Shown here piece by piece: positions 1-8,266 of a stretch of 34,664 nucleotides of DNA. The translations under genes and the position numbers were made by a program. A model generated the notes under the pieces. The model made no database searches, was not told the origin of the DNA, and saw only the letters and a list, made by a program, of their open reading frames with translations. The DNA is from an uncultured Prevotellaceae bacterium (GTDB lineage Bacteria; Bacteroidota; Bacteroidia; Bacteroidales; Bacteroidaceae): positions 1 to 34,664 of the forward strand of contig CADBLU010000111.1 of assembly GCA_902795605.1 (NCBI GenBank). The letters run 5' to 3'. Each line of letters opens with the position of its first letter. Positions within the stretch are counted from its first letter, which is position 1.

Positions 1-1
1 A

Positions 2-952
2 CAGTATGGCTATCTGGAGGACTTCGGCGATATCTTCCTGCCCGAATACAAAAACTCCAAGGAGAGCATCTTCGCTGTGCAGCACTCCGACTATCAGGAC
101 GACAACACCCTCTACGGACGCGGCAACTGGAGCAACATGCTCAACGGATGCTGGGGCATGTGGTCGTGCGGATGGGATTTCCACAAACCCTCGCAGGACC
201 TCGTCAATGCCTTCAAGACCAAGGACGGACTGCCCATGTTCAACGACTATAACAACGTGATTGCCTATCCCGTGAACGGTGTGCCCACCGCACAGAAATG
301 GGATCCGCGCCTCTTCCACACCGTGGGTATGCCTTCTTTCCCCTACAAGTATGAGACAGAGTACACCATGACGAAAGACAACTCGCGTACGCCCAACACC
401 TACGGCTACTACGCATCGCTCAAGGAAGTGCCGCAGCGCTCAAAGGGAGAGACCTTCGACAACCCCTGGCAGGCATTCGCCATGAACGACTATGTGCTCC
501 GCTATACCGACGTGATGCTCATGCGTGCTGAGGCACTCATCGAGACCGGTGCGCTCGAGGAAGCCCGCACCATCATCAACGACATCCGCCAGCGTGCCAA
601 GAACTCCGTGGCCAAGCATATCGCCTATGCCGCCGACCAGTGCGACATCGCCCTCTATCCCAGCTCCTATTTCCAGAGCAAGGAGAGCGCACGCCAGTGC
701 CTGCAGTGGGAGCGCCGTCTTGAGCTGGCTATGGAAAACGGCCGCTATTTCGACCTTCGCCGCTGGGGTATCGCCTCGCAGACCCTCAACAAGTTCTTCG
801 AGACAGAGCAGAACAGCGTCTACGACGGACAGGCTTATGCACAGTATTACAAAGATGCTCACTACACAGCGGGAAAGAACGAGTATTTCCCCATCCCCTA
901 TATCCAGCTCTTCTATGTGCCCGGACTCTATACACAGAACAAAGGCTATTGA
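2..952 (+). CDS. SusD/RagB-family outer-membrane glycan-binding lipoprotein, C-terminal part
   Basis: This is a 5'-truncated reading frame, open from the window edge, with 316 residues visible. The segment reading YVLRYTDVMLMRAEALIETG (about residues 162-181 of the visible part) and a later WERRLELAMENGRYFDLRRW are hallmark C-terminal SusD sequences: a TPR-like helix followed by the conserved arginine/tryptophan segment. The N-terminal lipobox lies outside the window. SusD proteins sit on the cell surface as the lid of a SusC TonB-dependent transporter and bind oligosaccharides. It lies 24 bases before a DUF4960 protein and upstream of two GH32 enzymes, so the likely ligand is fructan (levan or inulin). 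The family call is firm; the substrate is inferred from neighbours. Confidence 0.95.
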   Translation, partial: QYGYLEDFGDIFLPEYKNSKESIFAVQHSDYQDDNTLYGRGNWSNMLNGCWGMWSCGWDFHKPSQDLVNAFKTKDGLPMFNDYNNVIAYPVNGVPTAQKWDPRLFHTVGMPSFPYKYETEYTMTKDNSRTPNTYGYYASLKEVPQRSKGETFDNPWQAFAMNDYVLRYTDVMLMRAEALIETGALEEARTIINDIRQRAKNSVAKHIAYAADQCDIALYPSSYFQSKESARQCLQWERRLELAMENGRYFDLRRWGIASQTLNKFFETEQNSVYDGQAYAQYYKDAHYTAGKNEYFPIPYIQLFYVPGLYTQNKGY

Positions 953-976
953 TTCACCCTTTAATCATCGAAAATT

Positions 977-2503
977 ATGACTACGAAGTTCAAAAGACAA
1001 TCACTGATAAGTCTTACATTGATCGTCAGTCTGTGCATGACGGGCATCATGATGACATCATGCCAGGACAAGGATTACGATCGCGAGAGCATGGTGCTCA
1101 GCGCACCTGATGTCAGCCAGATCACTGGCGCGCTCAACGGCGATAACTATACATGGACTTGGCCCGCACAGAACGGGCAGATGCAGGTGACCACCTACCG
1201 CAACGGCACATTGTTTGCCAGCGAGGTCGTCTCGGGAACGAGCTACACACAGACCAACGTGCCCACCAACGTGCCTTTCGATTATGTGTTCAAACTGACC
1301 GACGGTTCCAATTTCTCTAAGGGTGTGGTGAAGAGCTACATGCGCGAGGGCGCCACCAGTGTCAGCGGCTTGCAGATGAGCCAGCTCGACAGGGCCGGCG
1401 GCTACGACGCACTGGTGGAATGGAACAGGGCTGCCGACGCATCGAGCATCTTGTTCACCGCCACCAACGGCAAGCGCACCATCAGCGAGACGCTTTCCGG
1501 CAGCGCCACCAGCTACATCATCAGCGATGTGCAGACAGGTGACATCTGGGATGTCTCTGTCACCGCAGTCAACGACAAAGGTACTTCGCTCTCCACCCGC
1601 ACGTCGCTCCGCATCGGCAAGACAGCCATCGGTTTCCTGAGCGTCTATGCCACTCCTGAGCAGTTGATTGAGGAAGGTGACGACGATGAGGCCTCGGCAT
1701 GGCTGTGGCTGCACGACACCTATCCCACCGCACAGTATGTCTACTTCGGCGATGTGAAACAGGCCAGCGACGTGGAGCCCTTCCGCGTGCTCTTCTGGTT
1801 GCGCGACCTCGAGGGAGTGGGTGAGGATGCCGTATGGAGCGTGCCCGAAGTAGTGGCAGCCGCCACACCGGTCATCACACAATGGTACAAGGACGGTGGA
1901 AGCCTTCTGCTCTGGAGTCATGCCACTACCTACATCGGCCATCTCGGACGTATCAACCTCGAAGATATGAAGGCCAACGACCATGCCATCGGCACGGGAG
2001 AGGGCGGCATCAACAATGATGTGTGGAAGATGGCTGTGCAGCTGAATCCCGGAAGCCGGTTCTCCAAAGACCATTCCTCTCATCCCATCTACAAGGGACT
2101 GGAAGTGGAGTCGAACGACCGCACGAAGCTGATTGCCTTCAAGGGTCCGGGTTGGACCGAAGACCACAATTGTCTGTTCTTCAACCTGCCCAGTCTCTAC
2201 ACAGGCATCGGCAACCAGGAGGAGGCCTGCTATGCCCAGATCACCCAGACCTACGGCATCTATCCTCTCGGCACTTGGGACTCTCAGATTGACTGGGTGA
2301 GCCAGTTGAATGTCTTTGAGGCTCAGCAAGGCAACACCGACTATAAGGGCACCGTGCTCTGCATCGGCAACGGCGGCTGCGAGTTCTCGATGAAGAACCC
2401 CGACGGCTCCCCCGACAAGAGCGCTCATCCTAAGAACAATATCTACCAGGACAATGTGCTTACTCTTGCCAAGAATTCATTGGAATATCTGAAGACCAGA
2501 TAG
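977..2503 (+). CDS. DUF4960-type surface glycan-binding lipoprotein (SusE-position, fructan locus)
   Basis: The protein has 508 residues. A hydrophobic N-terminus ends in the lipobox MTSC, with the acylated Cys at residue 29, followed by acidic residues (QDKDYD) of the kind that mark surface export in Bacteroidota. Residues about 40-215 look like two immunoglobulin/FnIII-like beta domains. The remainder (about 215-505, with WYKDGGSLLLWSH near 305) resembles the DUF4960 domain found at the SusE position of fructan loci, as in B. thetaiotaomicron BT1761. It has no recognisable catalytic motif. It probably holds fructan at the surface alongside SusD and the following GH32. The start is the first ATG after susD and fits the signal peptide. 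The domain name is from memory of the family and was not searched. Confidence 0.8.
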   Translation: MTTKFKRQSLISLTLIVSLCMTGIMMTSCQDKDYDRESMVLSAPDVSQITGALNGDNYTWTWPAQNGQMQVTTYRNGTLFASEVVSGTSYTQTNVPTNVPFDYVFKLTDGSNFSKGVVKSYMREGATSVSGLQMSQLDRAGGYDALVEWNRAADASSILFTATNGKRTISETLSGSATSYIISDVQTGDIWDVSVTAVNDKGTSLSTRTSLRIGKTAIGFLSVYATPEQLIEEGDDDEASAWLWLHDTYPTAQYVYFGDVKQASDVEPFRVLFWLRDLEGVGEDAVWSVPEVVAAATPVITQWYKDGGSLLLWSHATTYIGHLGRINLEDMKANDHAIGTGEGGINNDVWKMAVQLNPGSRFSKDHSSHPIYKGLEVESNDRTKLIAFKGPGWTEDHNCLFFNLPSLYTGIGNQEEACYAQITQTYGIYPLGTWDSQIDWVSQLNVFEAQQGNTDYKGTVLCIGNGGCEFSMKNPDGSPDKSAHPKNNIYQDNVLTLAKNSLEYLKTR

Positions 2504-2524
2504 TAAGAATAAACAATTAGAATC

Positions 2525-4066
2525 GTGAAAAAAGGATTTTTCATTTCTCCTCTGATGATAGCCGTCATAATGACGGCTATCATTGCAGGATGCTCAAAGG
2601 ACGACGACCACAAGCCGGACTACAACCCGCTGATCGACGACCCTAAAGAGGAGCAGCCCAATACAGGTCCGCAGCAACCCACACAGGCAGACCGCACAGA
2701 GAAATACCGCCCCCAGATCCACTTCACACCAGCCAAGAATTGGATGAACGATCCTAATGGAATGGTCTATGCCGACGGCACATACCATCTGTTCTATCAG
2801 TATAACCCGCAGGGTAACGACTGGGGCAATATGTCGTGGGGACATGCCACCTCGACCGACATGATATACTGGACGGAGCAGGCCGTGGCCTTGACACGCG
2901 ATGAGCTGGGCGACATCTTCTCGGGCTCTGCCGTCATCGACAAGGACAACACCGCCGGGTTTGGCGCCAACGCCATGGTGGCGCTCTACACCTCGGCCAG
3001 CGGCGCACAGCAGCAGTCGGTGGCCTATAGCACGGACGGCGGCAAATCGTTCACACGATACACCAACAATCCCGTGATACGCAACGACGACGACAACTTG
3101 CGCGATCCCAAGGTGTTCTGGCACGAAGAGACGAAGCAGTGGGTGATGGCCCTTGCCAACGGATGGAAGATGGGTGTCGATTTCTACACCTCCCCCGACT
3201 TGAAGAACTGGGCCTTCCAAAGCCATTTCTTCATCGCCCTGAAGGGACGTCCCAGTCTGCAGTGGGAGTGCCCCGACCTCATCCCCTTCGAGCTCAACGG
3301 ACAGAAGAAATGGGTGCTTATCGTGAGCGTCAACCCCGGAGGCCCCATCCTCGGTTCCGGCACCATGTATTTCGTGGGACAGTTTGACGGTAAGACATTC
3401 ACTGCCGACGACCTCGAGTATCCTCTGTGGCTCGACTATGGCATGGACAACTATGCCGGCGTGACTTGGAGCAACACTGGCAACCGCCGTGTGCTGATCG
3501 GGTGGATGAACAACTGGCAGTATGCCGGTGCCGTGCCCTGCTCGCCGTGGCGCTCTGCCATGACCCTGCCCCGTGAACTGAAGTTGGTGGAATATGGCAG
3601 CAAGCCGCTGCTCACATCGGCTGTCGTGAGCGAGATTGACAAAATCGCAGGTGCCTGGCAACCCGCAACCGGCACGTTCGACGCGAAGGATGCCTATCAG
3701 TTGCGTATCAACCTCCATCTCGACCGCAACAGCACCATCACCTTGAGCAACAGTCAAGGAGAGAAGTTTGTCGTCGACGTCAATGCCTCCACACGCTCGG
3801 TTATCGCACACCGCAATGCGCAGACCGGACAGACAGGCTTTGCCGGCACGTTCTCTGTGCCGACGATGCAGGCACCGCTAAGTACCGTGGGTCCCTCGGT
3901 GGTGCTCGACTTCTATGTCGACCAGTCGTCGGTGGAACTGCTCACTGAAAACGGCAGCATGTCGATGACCAACCTGGTGTTCCCGCAAAGCATCTACGAC
4001 AGCTTTAATGTCACCGGCGCTACCTACGAGGCACAGATCAGACCGCTGAAAAGCATTTGGCGATAA
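2525..4066 (+). CDS. GH32 fructan hydrolase, surface lipoprotein (levanase/inulinase type)
   Basis: The protein has 513 residues. The lipobox IAGC (Cys23) is followed by an acidic SKDDD tail and a Pro/Gln/Thr-rich linker to about residue 58, consistent with a surface-anchored enzyme. The GH32 five-bladed propeller begins near residue 60. All three family motifs are present: WMNDPNG with nucleophile Asp76, RDP with Asp194, and EC with acid/base Glu248. The C-terminal beta-sandwich ends with the conserved FYVDQSSVELL segment (about 460-470). Translation must start at GTG 2525, because the next in-frame ATG is ten codons on and would remove the positively charged signal-peptide start. By analogy with the Bacteroides levan locus, the surface GH32 is an endo-acting enzyme. 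Endo versus exo action and levan versus inulin cannot be read from the sequence. Confidence 0.92.
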   Translation: MKKGFFISPLMIAVIMTAIIAGCSKDDDHKPDYNPLIDDPKEEQPNTGPQQPTQADRTEKYRPQIHFTPAKNWMNDPNGMVYADGTYHLFYQYNPQGNDWGNMSWGHATSTDMIYWTEQAVALTRDELGDIFSGSAVIDKDNTAGFGANAMVALYTSASGAQQQSVAYSTDGGKSFTRYTNNPVIRNDDDNLRDPKVFWHEETKQWVMALANGWKMGVDFYTSPDLKNWAFQSHFFIALKGRPSLQWECPDLIPFELNGQKKWVLIVSVNPGGPILGSGTMYFVGQFDGKTFTADDLEYPLWLDYGMDNYAGVTWSNTGNRRVLIGWMNNWQYAGAVPCSPWRSAMTLPRELKLVEYGSKPLLTSAVVSEIDKIAGAWQPATGTFDAKDAYQLRINLHLDRNSTITLSNSQGEKFVVDVNASTRSVIAHRNAQTGQTGFAGTFSVPTMQAPLSTVGPSVVLDFYVDQSSVELLTENGSMSMTNLVFPQSIYDSFNVTGATYEAQIRPLKSIWR

Positions 4067-4141
4067 AGGGGAAAATGTTACATGAACGATTTATGATAGT
4101 AATTGAAACATCTTTTATCGTCGTGTAACCACATAAAACTG

Positions 4142-4149
4142 TATCTTTG
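4142..4149 (+). promoter_or_regulatory. Internal promoter -7 box of the fructan locus
   Basis: TATCTTTG matches the Bacteroidota -7 consensus TAnnTTTG. It lies in a 200-base AT-rich gap about 117 bases before the second GH32 gene. No TTTG -33 element sits at the normal spacing, as is common for activator-dependent promoters. It would start a second transcript covering the periplasmic GH32, the transporter and the kinase. Confidence 0.55.
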
Positions 4150-4266
4150 CCCATCGAAAATAAGCAAGTCAGTATTGAACATGCATAAATAGTGGTTTTT
4201 AGGTGAGAGATTGTGCTCAGGATAACATTTTGAAAAGAGATCAATAACTAAGAACATATAACTATT

Positions 4267-5970
4267 ATGAGCACAAAAAGGAAATTCACCACCCTTGTGG
4301 CAGCACTGCTGATGACATTGGCTGCCCACGCACAGGCACCACAGATCCTTGACGACAATCACGCCATGCTGCGTGTGGGCGTGCAAGGAAAGTATCTGTT
4401 GCTGCCCGTGCAAGAGAAAGAAGAATACGCACATATTGACGTTGTGGTCGATAATCAGATGCGGCAAGCGCTCAATGTGAGACTGGCAGTGGACAAGGTA
4501 GACTATTACATGCCCCTTGATATCAAGCGCTGGGGAGCGAAATCCTTGTTGCTCGATATTACGTTCCACGGCGACCGCAGAGCCACAGGAGCCGTCAAAG
4601 ACTTCGTGTGCTGGAAAGAACTGCAGCAGACCGACAACTACGACACACAGAACAGGGAAGTCTACAGACCTCTCTACCATCACACACCGCTGTATGGCTG
4701 GATGAACGACCCCAACGGCATGTTCTACAAGGATGGCATGTATCACCTCTACTTCCAATGGAACCCCTACGGGTCGCAGTGGGAGAATATGACCTGGGGA
4801 CACTCCTCCTCGCGCGACCTCGTGCACTGGGAGAACCACGGCACCGCCATCGAGCCTGATGCCATCGGCACCATCTTCAGCGGTTCGTGTGTCGTCGACA
4901 AGAACAACACCTCCGGCTATGGAGCCGGCACCGTGGTGGCTTTCTACACCTCGGCAGGACACAATCAGGTGCAGTCGATGGCATATAGCACCGACAACGG
5001 CATGACCTTCAAGAAGGTGGCCGACAACCCCATCCTCACCAGCAATGATCCTGACTTCCGCGACCCGAAAGCATTCTGGAACCCTGAGATCAGGAAGTGG
5101 AACCTCATCTTGGCCGTGGGTCAGGAGATGCGCATCTACTCATCACCCAACCTGAAGGACTGGACCTATGAGTCATCGTTCGGCAAGGGTTACGGTTGCC
5201 ATGATGGTGTGTGGGAGTGTCCCGACCTGATGAAACTGCAGGTGCGCGGCACCGACAAGCAGAAATGGATGCTCATCTGCAACATCAACCCCGGCGGCAT
5301 CTTCGGCGGCTCGGCCACCCAGTATTTCATCGGCGACTTCGACGGAAAGACTTTCACCTGCCAGCAGACCGACACCCGCTGGATGGACTACGGCAAGGAC
5401 CACTACGCCACCGTGACCTTCGACAATGCACCCGACGGACGTCATATCGCATTGGCATGGATGTCGAACTGGCAATATGCCAACCAGGTGCCCACCACTC
5501 AGTTCAGGAGTGCCAACTCCGTGGCACGCGACCTCGACCTCTTCGAGGCTGATGGCGAAATCTACTGCGGTGTCACTCCCTCGAAGGAACTGCTTGCCCT
5601 GCGCGGCGCAAAGGTGAAGAAACCCACTCCTGCATGCGAGATTGTGGTCGACGTGAAGTCTTCTGCCGACATCGTCCTGTCTAACAGCAAGGGCGAGCAG
5701 GTGGTCATGCGCTATGATGCTCCGGGCAAGACCTTCACCATGGACCGCAAGAATAGCGGACTGTCGGACTTCAGCGAGTCTTTCGCTGCAGAGACCGTGG
5801 CTCCTGTCCATGGCAACATCAAACAACTCAGAATTTTCGTCGACCACAGCTCTATCGAAGCCTTCGACGCTGAGGGCAAGATGGCCATGACCAATCTTGT
5901 CTTCCCCAGCCAGCCCTATGACAAAATCAAGGTAAAGGGCGGCAAGGTCACCATCTACGAAATCAAATAA
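4267..5970 (+). CDS. GH32 fructan hydrolase, periplasmic, with N-terminal DUF4980-like domain
   Basis: The protein has 567 residues. A cleavable signal peptide (about 1-22, ending AHA) has no lipobox, so a periplasmic location is likely. Residues about 25-130 form an extra beta-rich domain of the kind (DUF4980) seen ahead of some Bacteroides GH32 enzymes. The catalytic propeller follows with all three motifs: WMNDPNG (Asp148), RDP (Asp266) and EC (Glu317). The end carries a C-terminal sandwich with FVDHSSIEAF. It probably acts as an exo-fructosidase releasing fructose from imported oligosaccharides. It is followed at 12 bases by the transporter and then by the fructokinase, forming one unit. 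The domain assignment for the N-terminus is from memory; the GH32 call is secure. Confidence 0.92.
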   Translation: MSTKRKFTTLVAALLMTLAAHAQAPQILDDNHAMLRVGVQGKYLLLPVQEKEEYAHIDVVVDNQMRQALNVRLAVDKVDYYMPLDIKRWGAKSLLLDITFHGDRRATGAVKDFVCWKELQQTDNYDTQNREVYRPLYHHTPLYGWMNDPNGMFYKDGMYHLYFQWNPYGSQWENMTWGHSSSRDLVHWENHGTAIEPDAIGTIFSGSCVVDKNNTSGYGAGTVVAFYTSAGHNQVQSMAYSTDNGMTFKKVADNPILTSNDPDFRDPKAFWNPEIRKWNLILAVGQEMRIYSSPNLKDWTYESSFGKGYGCHDGVWECPDLMKLQVRGTDKQKWMLICNINPGGIFGGSATQYFIGDFDGKTFTCQQTDTRWMDYGKDHYATVTFDNAPDGRHIALAWMSNWQYANQVPTTQFRSANSVARDLDLFEADGEIYCGVTPSKELLALRGAKVKKPTPACEIVVDVKSSADIVLSNSKGEQVVMRYDAPGKTFTMDRKNSGLSDFSESFAAETVAPVHGNIKQLRIFVDHSSIEAFDAEGKMAMTNLVFPSQPYDKIKVKGGKVTIYEIK

Positions 5971-5982
5971 AAAATAAGTACT

Positions 5983-7143
5983 ATGAGTAAGCAAAACAAA
6001 ACCATCTACCTCATCCCAGTGATGTTGTGTTTCTTCGTCATGGGATTTGTCGACCTTGTGGGCATCGCGTCCAACTATGTGAAAGAAGATCTCGGACTGA
6101 GTGACTCCGTGGCCAATGTGTTCCCGTCGCTCGTGTTCTTCTGGTTCCTGATCTTCAGCGTTCCCACGGGAATGCTCATGAACAAGATCGGGCGCAAAAA
6201 GACGGTGATGCTCTCGCTGATCGTGACGGTGGTGTCGCTGCTGATTCCCCTCTTCGGAAGTAGTTTCGGCATGATGCTCGTGGCCTTCTCGCTGCTTGGC
6301 ATCGGCAACGCGCTCATGCAGACCAGTATCAACCCGCTGGCCATGCTCATCATCGGCGACAAGAACCTGGCCTCCACACTCACCTTCGGACAGTTTGTCA
6401 AGGCCATCGCCTCTTTCCTCGCACCCTACCTGGCCATGTGGGGAGCCACCCATGTCATTCCCTCTCTGGGCTATGACTGGCGGGTGCTCTTCCTCATCTA
6501 TTTCGTCATCGGTGTGCTGGCAACGCTGCTGCTTTGGTCGACACCTATCCAGGAAGAGATTTCTAAAGAGAAGTCTTCCACGTTTGTCGACTGCCTCCGC
6601 CTTCTGGGCAAGCCTGTCGTGCTGCTGTCGTTCCTGGCCATTATGTGCCATGTGGGCATCGATGTGGGCACCAACACCACGGCTCCGAAACTGCTGATGG
6701 AGCGGGTGGGCATGACCCTCAACGAGGCTGCTTTCGCCACGTCGCTCTATTTCATCTTCCGTACGATAGGCGCTCTCACGGGCTCCTTCTTCCTCAGGGT
6801 GATGAAGACACGGTGGTTTTTCATCATCAGTGTGCTGCTCATGGCTGCCAGCATGGCCTTGATGTTCGGCGGACAGACGAAGACCATGCTCTACGTGGCT
6901 ATCGCACTGGTGGGCTATGGCAACTCCAACATCTTCTCGATGGCCTTCAGCGAGGCTCTCCTGTCGGTGCCTGAGAAGCAGAATGAGGTGTCGGGACTGA
7001 TGATCATGGGCCTCTTCGGCGGCACCATCTTCCCCTTGCTCATGGGATTTGCCAGCGATGCCGTGGGCCAGGCCGGCGCAGTGGCTGTGATGGCCGTAGG
7101 CGTGCTTTATCTCTTTACCTATATACCCAAAGTCAAACATTAA
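5983..7143 (+). CDS. MFS sugar transporter, probable fructose permease (inner membrane)
   Basis: This is a 386-residue, highly hydrophobic protein with about twelve membrane segments. Between helices 2 and 3 lies GMLMNKIGRKKTVM, the classic major facilitator loop motif. The overall pattern (AIASFLAPYLA, LLGIGNALMQTSINPL) fits the FucP/glucose-galactose branch of MFS proton symporters. It sits 12 bases after the periplasmic GH32 and 12 bases before the fructokinase, the same position as the permease in the Bacteroides fructan locus (BT1758). The likely job is uptake of free fructose across the inner membrane. Substrate is inferred from context only. Confidence 0.88.
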   Translation: MSKQNKTIYLIPVMLCFFVMGFVDLVGIASNYVKEDLGLSDSVANVFPSLVFFWFLIFSVPTGMLMNKIGRKKTVMLSLIVTVVSLLIPLFGSSFGMMLVAFSLLGIGNALMQTSINPLAMLIIGDKNLASTLTFGQFVKAIASFLAPYLAMWGATHVIPSLGYDWRVLFLIYFVIGVLATLLLWSTPIQEEISKEKSSTFVDCLRLLGKPVVLLSFLAIMCHVGIDVGTNTTAPKLLMERVGMTLNEAAFATSLYFIFRTIGALTGSFFLRVMKTRWFFIISVLLMAASMALMFGGQTKTMLYVAIALVGYGNSNIFSMAFSEALLSVPEKQNEVSGLMIMGLFGGTIFPLLMGFASDAVGQAGAVAVMAVGVLYLFTYIPKVKH

Positions 7144-7155
7144 TCCATAGTTAAT

Positions 7156-8037
7156 ATGCAACAGAAACGTTATGTAGTAGGACTCGGAGAGGTCCTCTGG
7201 GATGTGCTTCCCGACGGAAAAAAACTGGGTGGCGCTCCAGCCAACTTCGCCTATCATGCCGGTCAGTTCCTGGGTAGCGACAACACCATTGCCATCAGTG
7301 CGCTCGGTGAGGACAAATTGGCCGAGGAGACCATCGCGGCGCTACGTGAGCACGGATTGAATGACCTGCTGCCCCGTGTGCCCTATCCCACAGGAACAGT
7401 GCAGGTGCAGCTCGACGAGCAGGGTATTCCCACCTACGATATCAAGGAGAATGTCGCTTGGGACAATATCCCGTTCGATGAGGACATTCAGGAGATTGCC
7501 CGCAACTGCCGCGCCGTGTGCTTTGGCTCTTTGGCCCAGCGCAACGTGGTCAGCCGTGAGACCATTCACCGTTTCCTTGACCTGACTCCTGCCGACTGTG
7601 TGAAGATTTTCGATATCAACCTTCGTCAGCAGTTCTATAACAAGGACATCATCAGGGAGTCGCTGCAGCGATGCAATATCTTGAAGATCAACGATGAGGA
7701 ATTGGTGATTATCGGACGTATGTTCGGCTATCCCGGCCTCGACATCGAGAACAAGTGCTGGCTCATCCTGGGCAAGTACAATCTCGATATGATTGTGCTC
7801 ACTTGCGGCACCAACGGCAGTTATGTGTTCAGCCCTGGACAGAAATCGTTCAAGGAGACTCCTAAGGTGGAGGTGGCCGACACGGTGGGTGCCGGCGACT
7901 CGTTCACTGGGTCCTTCTGCGCTGCCATCCTCAGCGGCAAGTCTATCTCTGAGGCTCATCGCCGCGCCGTGGAGGTGAGTGCTTATGTATGTACACAAAA
8001 CGGTGCTATGCCTACCTTACCTGACAGTCTGAAATAG
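7156..8037 (+). CDS. PfkB-family carbohydrate kinase, probable fructokinase
   Basis: The protein has 293 residues, typical of PfkB/ribokinase-family sugar kinases. The N-terminal substrate-binding segment has GGAPANFAYH (25-34). The C-terminal anion-hole motif DTVGAGDSF (242-250) carries the catalytic base Asp248. It would convert fructose plus ATP to fructose 6-phosphate in the cytoplasm. It is the last gene of the fructan unit and is followed by a terminator hairpin. The product feeds directly into the PPi-PFK encoded about 8 kb further on. Fructose specificity is inferred from the two upstream GH32 genes and from similarity of layout to known fructan loci. Confidence 0.92.
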   Translation: MQQKRYVVGLGEVLWDVLPDGKKLGGAPANFAYHAGQFLGSDNTIAISALGEDKLAEETIAALREHGLNDLLPRVPYPTGTVQVQLDEQGIPTYDIKENVAWDNIPFDEDIQEIARNCRAVCFGSLAQRNVVSRETIHRFLDLTPADCVKIFDINLRQQFYNKDIIRESLQRCNILKINDEELVIIGRMFGYPGLDIENKCWLILGKYNLDMIVLTCGTNGSYVFSPGQKSFKETPKVEVADTVGAGDSFTGSFCAAILSGKSISEAHRRAVEVSAYVCTQNGAMPTLPDSLK

Positions 8038-8075
8038 AAACACACAACCTGCCGTCAACGGCATTTCTTTATGAG

Positions 8076-8118
8076 GCATCCTGTTGGCACCAACGTGCTG
8101 GCGGGATGCTTCTTTCTT
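8076..8118 (+). terminator. Rho-independent terminator after the fructokinase
   Basis: A long hairpin (GCATCC at 8076-8081 pairing with GGATGC at 8104-8109, continued by an inner GCAC/GTGC stem) is followed by TTCTTTCTT. A smaller GCCG/CGGC stem at 8051-8062, followed by ATTTCTTT, lies just before it and may act in tandem. Confidence 0.75.
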
Positions 8119-8193
8119 AAGTAGGTATTCATGACCTCTGCGTCTTTTGCCGATTTTTCTGCTTGCCGGAATGGATGTTTCGGAAAAAATGCC

Positions 8194-8201
8194 TACATTT
8201 G
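8194..8201 (+). promoter_or_regulatory. Promoter -7 box for the phytase-like gene
   Basis: TACATTTG, followed by C, fits TAnnTTTG. It lies 65 bases before the start codon at 8267, downstream of the fructokinase terminator. No convincing -33 TTTG is at the right distance. Confidence 0.5.
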
Positions 8202-8266
8202 CAGCCGTCGTCACACGGGTCTTGCAACACACGTGTGGAAATGTGAATCATAAAGAGTGAAAAGAG

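Noticed and set aside
1058-2428. A 456-codon frame antisense to the DUF4960 gene
   Set aside because: It is a composition shadow; the plus-strand gene is in an operon and has a clear lipoprotein signal.
5173-7257. A 694-codon open frame on the minus strand
   Set aside because: It lies antisense across the GH32, MFS and fructokinase genes, is rich in His/Glu/Arg/Gln low-complexity sequence and has no domain. It is open because stop codons are rare antisense to GC-rich genes.
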